Positions 53,153 to 62,175 of a stretch of DNA of 64,000 bases are shown piece after piece. Numbering within the stretch: position 1 is the stretch's first letter; each line of letters opens with the position of its first letter. The notes under the pieces are model-generated. The model was given only the letters and a program-made list of their open reading frames with translations, was not told the DNA's origin and made no database searches. This stretch comes from Chrysomallon squamiferum (Eukaryota > Mollusca > Gastropoda > Neomphalida > Peltospiridae), in assembly GCA_012295275.1 (NCBI GenBank), contig CM022666.1:11319077-11383076 (forward strand). Direction: 5' to 3'. The position numbers and the translations under genes are program-made.

Positions 53153-56100
53153 ATGGCGTATTCAGGGTCAGGTCATGGAAATGACGACACTGCAGTGTCA
53201 AATATTCAACCTGAAAGACATTTTTCAACTGAGTACAACACCACGGAGACACCGCCTACCATGAGGGGATGTTTTTATGGCAGTTCGGAAATCGAACGCT
53301 GGGATTCCAGATGTTTATCAGCTGATACAAATGATCCAGACCAACTGTCAGAATGTGAATTAGGTGACGATGTAAAGGTCAAAACCTGTTCAGCCTTTGT
53401 CACAAAATCAAAAATGGAAATACCTAAGCGTATAACCAACTCCACTACTTCAGCCTCAGTGAAAAAGGTTTATCCACATTCAAGCAATATTGCTAATATT
53501 ATGAATATATGTAGCAGTGCTACCTCGGTGAAAAACTATTTGCTGCATGGAAATTCATTTGATATTGATTCATCAACACCTCTTCCAGAACAATATTCAC
53601 AAAAATCTGCAGCTGCTTGTTCGATATCACCAAACAGTATGGCCAGTATGCAGAAATCATTTAGGAAACATCGTAATTATTTTGTCGATAATGAAAAATC
53701 CTTTTTTACGGAGCAGTTTGATGACCATTGCAACAATGAGTCAACTTTCGAAGGATGTCACAATGCAGATTTTGTTAAATATTCTAACTCTTTTACAGAA
53801 TCCAGGTTTCCTTATTGGAAGTTGAACATCACGAAGGTTAATATCAATGACAGCACTGTCGAATATGAAACGCCAATACAAGGAAGCTGTAACACGGAAA
53901 CCTTTACGGAATGTCAGAATTCCTCCTCAGATGGAACTCCTGCTAGTAATTTCACTGACTGTGAACCTTCACAGTTTGATAATGAAGAAAACTTTAGAGA
54001 TTGTTTAGTTTCACCTTCCAATATGATTAGTAACTTCACTGAATCATCAAGTAATACCAACATGTTGGATCATTTTACTGACTGCGAATACTCACCAACC
54101 GACATCAGAGATACTTCATCGATAACAGTCAGTACCTCTGAGCAACAAATGAATACAGAAAACTTTGTATCTTGCAGATCTCCATCGCCTTCTAATAATT
54201 TTCGTACTGAATACTTTGTTTCTTGCAGATCTCCATCACCAACTGAAAAAAAGTATCTCAGTGTTGAAACATTTGCTTCCTGCCAGTCACAATCATCTTC
54301 TGCTAATTCTTGGAGCCATTTAAGTGATGATAACTTCCTTGCTCACAAAATACCATCTGCTAGTAATGGTGATGCCAGTTTCATTTCATCAGTAAATAAC
54401 ACTCCAGGAACTTTCACAGATTGCGACAGTTTATCCTGCTACGGGGATACAGATGAGATTGGCAAAACATCAACTCAAAAATCAATGATTAGTGCTGATA
54501 CCTTTGAACATGTTGTACAGACAACTCCATCATTTTTGAAAATGAAAGATGAAATTCTTACTGATAGTGATATTTCAGTACCAGCGTCTACAAGTTCACC
54601 AGTCGATTCTTATGCCAATGACAATGATGATACCACCAGAACATCCTCGTGTGAAAGCAGTGTTTATAACAACCGAGAAATAAGTAATGAAAACATTAAA
54701 TATAATTATTTTGATTTTAATGAACCATTGTCTTCAAACTACATTAGTGGAAGCCACACCTCAGACTGTGATAATAGTGATATGTATCCGACACTTAAGG
54801 TAAACGAAAGTTCCGAAAATACCACCATAAAGGTAGATAATGTCCACGAAAACAAACCATTACGATCACCGTATGTTGCAACAAGTAATACGATGGAAGA
54901 TCCCATTAATTACACGGAGGATGAAAAGAACAAAAAAGGAGATTATTTGAATATTGTATCGTCTAATCTAGATCGAATGAGAAAAATGATATCGGCTGAA
55001 AAACATCTTAACATTCCATCAACTGATAAACATAATTCGGATTCAGAGCCTACAGAAGACGAGGCAGACAATAAATCTACTGATTGTTTTCCTCAGGAAA
55101 ATACTGATGTATGTCAGAAGTGTGTCGTTTTAAATACGTTTCGCCCGAAACAAGAAGACCAAAAACTAACAGCAATTTCTGATAGCTGTAAAGAACGAAA
55201 AGATGCAAAATATCCGACAGATGATTCAAAAGTGAATAAATCAAAAACATCTGTTCGTTTAGCACGCTTTGAGAACCGAATTGCTCATTTCGGCAGAAAT
55301 AATGTGGAGCCAGTCGCAAATGAAAATATATCACTTGATGGTATGCAAGAGCAAAGTAATGAAAATATGAATGATATACCAGAGAGGAAACCTTGTGACC
55401 TTATGATTGAAGGCACTCAATCCGCATTAAGAGAATCAGAAATTATAACCTTACCCGATTTATCTGTCAATGTTGGCGACTATAAAGTAGTTGATAGCAA
55501 AGGTACTTTGATAAAAGAATCAAATGATATCTCGATAAATTTCTCACAAACCAAACTAAATCATTTATCAAAAAAATTTATTACACCTAATAATTCAAGT
55601 ATCGTTGATAAGACCATGTGTTTTCGCCTTCATTGTGAAGGGAAATTTAACTCTAAACAAAACTTAAACAAAAATGACAATGTAGATGAATATCAAGAAA
55701 CCAATCTCAATACTTCGGCTGGCGAAAGCGCTCCGAGGAAACATACAATAAGTTTAGAGGATAAAAACTCAAATGGCATAACATTTGGAATCGCTGCTAG
55801 TGAAAGTGGTACACAGGCAGAACAGCCTGATGCACAGTTATCATTCATGTCATGTACGTCTAATTATACACCAGTTCCATCTTCAAACACACTGGTGCCT
55901 TTTACATCTTGTTCGAGTCTAACAAAAATTAACACTAAATCTGACTGTGTTAAAATAGGCTTTCCTAGTGCTCCATTAGTGCTTGATATTAAAATGCAAC
56001 ATAAAGATATTCCTTCTATAGAGAAAGAAGATGATTGTAGTCCGCAGGTAGTAATTGAAATTGCAGTTGACAGACAGAAGTTAGAAAATGAACGAGCAGA

Positions 56101-59100
56101 AGAACAACCAAAGGCTATAGAAAATTATCCATGTGAAACTCCTAAAGTTGATGATGATGGTGTAGCAGAATATGCAGATTTAGAAAAAATGTCCACCACT
56201 TCGGTAGACAGACATTCAGCTATTGCTGTAGATAGAATTTCAATCACTACTGTAGATAAATGTTCAAAGACTACTGTGGATAGACTTTCAACAATTAGTG
56301 GCGATGGTGAATTAAAAAGGCGTTCAAGAACTTCTTTCAAAGAAAATTGTTTTCCAGGTGATATGGTTCAATATTCAAGCACATGTTGTGATAAGCCCTC
56401 CCGTCCAACATGTGTTTTTGATGGTGATGACAAATTGGAAATCCATTCGGATTCAGAAGAAAGGACTGAAAGTTACGTAAGTTATGATGCAGGGCGAGCG
56501 ATAAAACAATCATTCAAACTGAAAAACGTCTGTCAAGATGTCAGTCATATGACCTCGGAAAAAATAAATCACTCAAACGATAGTTATCAAGACTTTAGTC
56601 AGTTGAACTCTGATGAAACAAAGCAGTTTAGCTGTAATAGTCAAGATACTAGCTCTTCAGACAGGAAGGAATTTTCTTTTAATAGCCCTTTGAATTCTCA
56701 AGAAGCCGACCGGTTCGAGACCCAGGCCTCTGATGAAATACCTTACACGGAGACGGAAGATAACCCTATGAGCGGAAGGGAGACATTTTCTGCCTGGTCT
56801 GAAGAACAAACGATTACTGATCCGAGCAGCCGAATTTCAGCAGTCAAAAAGTGTGAAAGTTCTGATCAAGAGTTTCTTGACGAAGTTGTGAATACAACAT
56901 ATAATACTGATGAAACTGACGATGTCGGTTTTGCCAAAACTGAATCGAAGTCTCAGCAATCACTAGAGTCTGCAAGTGTTTCTAAATATTCATTTCGGGC
57001 AGAGGAAGAACCCTCTGTGACATCAAAGCCAAATTTAGTGCTAAACAATTCACCTAAAGAAGATAATATACGGGATATTAAACCGAAACCTGCGGAATCT
57101 TCACAGAACGTAGGTTGTTTCACGGCTTGTTTTGGCCCACTTTCTAAAACACAGAATAAAAAGGAAGAGGAAGCACAAAATCTGTACGTGAAAGAACAAG
57201 AAGATTCACTTAATTCAGAAAGTACCGATAACCAATATCAAAATGAACTTGACACTGTTGAGGAAAGATCTCAGGAAGGTTCTATTTTGCCATCACCAAC
57301 TCCTATAAACAGTTTTAAAAGAAAAACTTCTGCATTGAAAGACAGTAGTACAGAGGGAACTATCGCAGAAGAAAGGTCTGGATTAAGATCAGAAGGAGGA
57401 ACAAATGATGACAGTACAACAGGAAGTATTATAGAAAAAAGTTCTAGATCCAGATCAGAAAGAGGATCATTTGATAGTACAAAAGAGGGAACAGAGAAAG
57501 GGTCTCTATCAACCTCTGAAAGAGAGTCATTTGAAGTTAGCACAAAGGGAAGTACGACCAAAAAAAGTTCTAGATCAAGATCAGGAAGATCATTTGATGG
57601 TAGTACAAAGGGTAGTACGAAAGAAAAACGTTCTCGATCTAGATTAGAAGGAGGGTTTGAAAGCAATGATACAGAGACAAATTTGATTGGTAAAAGTTCT
57701 TGGCCAGTAACAGAAGGAAAACTATTTGATGACGGTTCAAAAGGCAGTTTTGAAGATTATAAGCCAAAGCCAGAGCAAAAAGTGGTAAGCGATACTCCAA
57801 TATCAATGAACTCTAGGATCATTAAAAACGAAGGAATGCTTTATGACGGTATAGAGGGAATGTCTGTAGCAAAAGGTATTAAATCTGGGACAGACAGAAG
57901 CAGCATTTCTCGGGAAGACGTTCAATCAGTTCAAAATCTCATGAGACAGATGTCGCATGATTTCAAGCGCATGTCAGTAGACGCTGGAACCGAAAGTCCC
58001 CTAGCAGAAAATATTAAATCTTGGTCAGCTGTTACTCATGAAGACGTCCAGTCTGTTCAAAGAATCATGAGGCAAGGTTCTTTCGATGAAGACGAAGAAG
58101 CAGGTTGTGAAACGCCAAAACGTAAAACAAGTTCAGTGATAAGGAATATTTCAAAATTATTTTCTTCCACCTCATTAAATGACTACAGAACTGTAGAAGA
58201 AGAAATATATCCTAAAGAAGTACTGAAACAAATACGAAATCTTCAATATTCTATGTATACATTACAGATACCGAATGCATTACAACAGCCGGTGTCAGTA
58301 TATGATAATAAAGAAAACAATCGAGATGATGAGAATGATGATGACTACAACGATTACCAGGATGAGAGACATTCAGCGTTTCCAAGTTGGCATGCATCTG
58401 CTACCTCACTAGTTGAAAGCAATCGTAACTTTTCACACTCTAGTAACTATGGCAGATGCAGAAACCAGTTAATGGAAACTATTGAAAATACATTAAGAGA
58501 AGCAGTAAAGAACCTCGAGCCATGTGTGAGCAACTGTGTACTTAGAATTCTTAAAAAGACCATCAATTGTGCTATTTGTGAAATAAGCAGTCAAGTAGAC
58601 TGTCTCCCTGATACTAATTTGTTTCCAGACACAAATAAGCCATACATGTGTGACAGGATATATAAATCAAAGTACATGCCTAAAGATTCGGATTTTTATA
58701 GTTCGGATATATTAGGATTTCAACCGCAAAAGGAGTTTCAAACGGAGGAGACTACGATATATATCCCTCATGAATCTAATAGGCAAATTTACAATCATTC
58801 GTGTTTGCTTAAGCAGACAGCCAAAAAAATTTCTACTTGGGCTGTGGAAACATCCCATCGGGAAATGCAGTATATTCTTGATAAGGAACATGGAGAGGAT
58901 AGTTTACTAGACATCACAGTAATAACAAAAGACAGACTTGCCAAGGAAGTTGTGACTTCACCAAATTCCGAAGTCGATTCTGTATATGCAGATCCTTCTT
59001 ACATGAGACATGCTCATAGAGTGCTCATAAATACAGAAGATCAAGAATCAGAATGTCATAAACTTGCAAATTTATTCCTTGATGAAGTTGTAAACCAAAT

Positions 59101-60079
59101 TAACTCTAAAACTGATGGTAAAATGTTGGGATCTATTACTAAATGTTCTGGTGGTTTTGAAAGTGTTATTGCAGCACATGCCATATGGCTTGTGGAGGAA
59201 ATCATGGAAAAAGCCGAATCTGAAATGAAAAATAAGCTATGCAATATGGAACACGATGATATGTGTGACGAAGGTTTAACTGAAGTTTACGGATGTTTAT
59301 TTTCTATTCAGTCGATTGAAATGCTGAAAACAGCTGTAGATAATGCAATGGAGGAAATCGAATGTGAAGTTATTAATAATGGTGGTCATGGAGTTTTGTG
59401 GCCCCTGGATATAAAATCAACATATACCTCACCTTCTGGTCACATAATCTGCACCTCATTAGCCGACAGATCCGCCGATTCTGTTCATAGATCTGTACAA
59501 GACATTACTATTGCCGTTAAAAATGCACAAAGACAATCCGGAGATAACGACAAACGAAAACGATGGATTAAATATAAAAGGGATGGTGATACGGAATACC
59601 TTCAAGACTGGATTACACAAGGAGAAAAAGATACAACGCCTTTGTCTAAAGATGAAAACTTTAACAGAGCAACCCTAGATTTAACAACAACAGGCAGTTC
59701 AGAAGCTGAAAAAATATTCGAAAAATATTTGAATTCGGCTTTAACTGATCATGCATCTATGGTGGCCAAGAAAGCTTTGATTTCTGCATTGCTTCTAGCA
59801 AACCTAGAAAAAAAACTACATTTTGGACTTTTGGTTCTTAAAATAGAGTACGCTCTCAATCTAAAAATCAGTGAACATAAACTAGATGTTAAAAATATGT
59901 CTAAGCAAACCAGAAAAATGATAAAGGAGTTTGTGCATGATAAAAACACTAACAAAGATCAAATTGTTAGTGTCAAAGGAGAAACTATAAAGGGATTCGA
60001 TGTGAAGGTAAACTTAGAAAATCGAGACTTAGGTGTGTTTGCACCTAGAATGGATTTCGCAGTTGGTACTGTACCATAG
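53153..60079 (+). CDS. Unidentified 2308-aa low-complexity protein, member 1 of a tandem paralogue pair
   Basis: I do not recognise this protein. It is a single open frame of 2308 codons in A+T-rich DNA, which cannot be chance. ATG 53153 (AAGCATGG, good context) follows an acceptor ending at 53144; the frame extends nine codons further upstream only through the acceptor. Residues about 200-430 carry some twelve F-[TVA]-[DSE]-C-x-S repeats (FTDCEYSP, FVSCRSPSPS). About 1017-1050 has repeated [TA]VDR-x-S units. About 1395-1510 has SRSRSERGSF-type repeats, and about 1587-1655 a duplicated DVQSVQ-x-[LI]MRQ-x-S module. From about 1780 the sequence becomes helical: NQLMETIENTLREAVKNL, KKISTWAVETSHREMQYIL (about 1890) and AIWLVEEIMEKAESEM (about 2012-2027), which match the downstream gene. 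No signal peptide or membrane span is seen. The amphipathic helices resemble AKAP RII-binding helices; a scaffold role is only inferred. A poly(A) signal AATAAA lies at 60272. Confidence 0.85.
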   Translation: MAYSGSGHGNDDTAVSNIQPERHFSTEYNTTETPPTMRGCFYGSSEIERWDSRCLSADTNDPDQLSECELGDDVKVKTCSAFVTKSKMEIPKRITNSTTSASVKKVYPHSSNIANIMNICSSATSVKNYLLHGNSFDIDSSTPLPEQYSQKSAAACSISPNSMASMQKSFRKHRNYFVDNEKSFFTEQFDDHCNNESTFEGCHNADFVKYSNSFTESRFPYWKLNITKVNINDSTVEYETPIQGSCNTETFTECQNSSSDGTPASNFTDCEPSQFDNEENFRDCLVSPSNMISNFTESSSNTNMLDHFTDCEYSPTDIRDTSSITVSTSEQQMNTENFVSCRSPSPSNNFRTEYFVSCRSPSPTEKKYLSVETFASCQSQSSSANSWSHLSDDNFLAHKIPSASNGDASFISSVNNTPGTFTDCDSLSCYGDTDEIGKTSTQKSMISADTFEHVVQTTPSFLKMKDEILTDSDISVPASTSSPVDSYANDNDDTTRTSSCESSVYNNREISNENIKYNYFDFNEPLSSNYISGSHTSDCDNSDMYPTLKVNESSENTTIKVDNVHENKPLRSPYVATSNTMEDPINYTEDEKNKKGDYLNIVSSNLDRMRKMISAEKHLNIPSTDKHNSDSEPTEDEADNKSTDCFPQENTDVCQKCVVLNTFRPKQEDQKLTAISDSCKERKDAKYPTDDSKVNKSKTSVRLARFENRIAHFGRNNVEPVANENISLDGMQEQSNENMNDIPERKPCDLMIEGTQSALRESEIITLPDLSVNVGDYKVVDSKGTLIKESNDISINFSQTKLNHLSKKFITPNNSSIVDKTMCFRLHCEGKFNSKQNLNKNDNVDEYQETNLNTSAGESAPRKHTISLEDKNSNGITFGIAASESGTQAEQPDAQLSFMSCTSNYTPVPSSNTLVPFTSCSSLTKINTKSDCVKIGFPSAPLVLDIKMQHKDIPSIEKEDDCSPQVVIEIAVDRQKLENERAEEQPKAIENYPCETPKVDDDGVAEYADLEKMSTTSVDRHSAIAVDRISITTVDKCSKTTVDRLSTISGDGELKRRSRTSFKENCFPGDMVQYSSTCCDKPSRPTCVFDGDDKLEIHSDSEERTESYVSYDAGRAIKQSFKLKNVCQDVSHMTSEKINHSNDSYQDFSQLNSDETKQFSCNSQDTSSSDRKEFSFNSPLNSQEADRFETQASDEIPYTETEDNPMSGRETFSAWSEEQTITDPSSRISAVKKCESSDQEFLDEVVNTTYNTDETDDVGFAKTESKSQQSLESASVSKYSFRAEEEPSVTSKPNLVLNNSPKEDNIRDIKPKPAESSQNVGCFTACFGPLSKTQNKKEEEAQNLYVKEQEDSLNSESTDNQYQNELDTVEERSQEGSILPSPTPINSFKRKTSALKDSSTEGTIAEERSGLRSEGGTNDDSTTGSIIEKSSRSRSERGSFDSTKEGTEKGSLSTSERESFEVSTKGSTTKKSSRSRSGRSFDGSTKGSTKEKRSRSRLEGGFESNDTETNLIGKSSWPVTEGKLFDDGSKGSFEDYKPKPEQKVVSDTPISMNSRIIKNEGMLYDGIEGMSVAKGIKSGTDRSSISREDVQSVQNLMRQMSHDFKRMSVDAGTESPLAENIKSWSAVTHEDVQSVQRIMRQGSFDEDEEAGCETPKRKTSSVIRNISKLFSSTSLNDYRTVEEEIYPKEVLKQIRNLQYSMYTLQIPNALQQPVSVYDNKENNRDDENDDDYNDYQDERHSAFPSWHASATSLVESNRNFSHSSNYGRCRNQLMETIENTLREAVKNLEPCVSNCVLRILKKTINCAICEISSQVDCLPDTNLFPDTNKPYMCDRIYKSKYMPKDSDFYSSDILGFQPQKEFQTEETTIYIPHESNRQIYNHSCLLKQTAKKISTWAVETSHREMQYILDKEHGEDSLLDITVITKDRLAKEVVTSPNSEVDSVYADPSYMRHAHRVLINTEDQESECHKLANLFLDEVVNQINSKTDGKMLGSITKCSGGFESVIAAHAIWLVEEIMEKAESEMKNKLCNMEHDDMCDEGLTEVYGCLFSIQSIEMLKTAVDNAMEEIECEVINNGGHGVLWPLDIKSTYTSPSGHIICTSLADRSADSVHRSVQDITIAVKNAQRQSGDNDKRKRWIKYKRDGDTEYLQDWITQGEKDTTPLSKDENFNRATLDLTTTGSSEAEKIFEKYLNSALTDHASMVAKKALISALLLANLEKKLHFGLLVLKIEYALNLKISEHKLDVKNMSKQTRKMIKEFVHDKNTNKDQIVSVKGETIKGFDVKVNLENRDLGVFAPRMDFAVGTVP

Positions 60080-62139
60080 ATGGGAAGTAAATTGATTACA
60101 TCCAGTAGAACGTTTACTATAATAAGTAAATCTCTTTTGTTTAAAATAATAGAAAGCTATGTAAAGTTTATGTATGTATGTATTTATTTATTTATTTTTA
60201 CCGACTTCTTTTATTTATTATTATTATTATTATTTTAGCCTCCACGTTTGACTTTATTTTCCGAATGAATGAATAAAAACTTTATAATGCGAATAATATA
60301 TATATAAAATAACAAATATCTACATTGTATCTAATCTCTCTCTTTCTTCTTCTTCTTCTTCTTCTTGTTGTCGTTGTTGTTTGTATATTATTGGAATGAT
60401 TGCAGATCAGTATGGTAGTTCATCAGATACTATTTTAATATTTTAATGCGTACTGATCTTTCACTGGAAGGTCATATATATATAAATCTGTTACAGCATA
60501 ATTCCGAAGACAACACTGTCAAAATTAATTAAAACGTCCATAAATAATAATAATAATAATAATAAAAAATTGGTATAATAATAATAATTTTTAAAAAATA
60601 AATAAATAAAATAATAAAAGGTTGTACTAACATAACTGTTTTAAAAAATCGTGTTATATTTTTGTGTGTAAGAATTTAATCTAGTTTCATGGTTCACGTG
60701 CGACGCAAAAAGAAAAACACACACAAAAAAAGTTACTTATCATGTTTTGTTTTTAATGTCAAATAATTTTAGATATAATTTACGTCTTTTAAATTTTATT
60801 TATTATTTTTTGTATTTTTATTCTTTAATTTGTTATATATTGATATATACATATGCACATACATACATATATATATGTATATGCGTGTGTATACATACAT
60901 AAATACATATACATATAAATATACACACACATACACACATTATATACGTGTATTTATTTATTTCAAAGATAATTTTAAAAATATTTTTTTAAAACAAAAC
61001 GTTAAAAAAAATGACGCTTTGTTAATATATGAACTATAAATAAATAATATATTATATAAAACTGACTCTTTGTTTCTTTAACTTTTATCTTATTTCGAAT
61101 TTTTTTTAATGTCTCAGTTAATTGATTTAATTTGTGTGCTTTAGGGACGGAACATGTTAATGTTAAAATTGCCTTATATATTGCCGTTATTTGTATATTG
61201 AACCCTGCTACTATGAAAAAAACAAAACAAAAAAAAACCCGGAAAAAAACAACTTCGAATTATGACGAATATAAACTTGCATAATGCACACATAAATCTG
61301 TAAGTAATTTGAAAAACTAAAAACAAAGCGAATCGGGAAAGAGCAACTTTTATTACAAGTATTTAAATTATTAATAAATTAATTTAAATATTCATTTTGT
61401 AACGACACGAATTTCCGAATAATTAGACGACCGGAAGAGGAAAGTTCGAGACTCACGCTCACTACATCGATTGCAGTCTTAATAGAAATAATTTGTCATA
61501 CGATCCATGGTACAAATTGTTTAGAGTTCTAAATAATAGTTGACAACATTTTTCATTAATAAATCTACAATATGTCCTAGAACTATTTCCTCTTTTAGTT
61601 TATAACTGCTTGTATATTTTTTATATTGTTTCTGACGTCATCAAATTGAAATCATGAATGAAACACAGTCTCAACATCATTACAAACAGTACATTGGAAT
61701 TTAATAATCATTTTCAGTTTCATGATAGATTAATTCATATCATTTAACATAGACAGTTTTTAGCAGTGTATTTGAGCGACTGAATGTCTGTACAGGCCAG
61801 AGTGATTTCTTTTTACCAAAACAATTGTATTTGTCGTTTTGCGGTTACGATCAAAAATAGGAGGGACATCATATTAACGATTCCATTATTTACACAGTAA
61901 CACTGTAAGTGTAATGATAAAATAAATTGCTTATGCTGTAGGATATTAATGCATTGTAAATGCTATTTTTTATTTGTAATTTGAAAAATCTGTGTAATTT
62001 ATACCGTAACTGTATTGACAACTCTTTTAATATGTAAACTTACATTGCTTTTGAGAATTTCAGCAAACTAATGACTGTCAAACAATTAACTCAGATGGAA
62101 GAAATTAGAAGGCATCTAAACTTACCGAAATGTATTTAA
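60080..62139. other. 3' UTR of member 1 and intergenic region with candidate member 2 promoter
   Basis: Contains a TCT microsatellite (about 60334-60365), AAT runs (60545-60565) and TA/CA repeats (60836-60942). A CpG-bearing patch at about 61400-61480 (ATTTCCGAATAATT, ACCGGAAGAGG, TTCGAGAC) resembles the candidate promoter of member 1. A possible acceptor GAGAATTTCAG ends at about 62063, followed by a 22-codon upstream open frame (62071-62139). Confidence 0.45.
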
Positions 62140-62175
62140 CTGAACTGTCAACGGCATTTATTTAAAATAGCAGAT

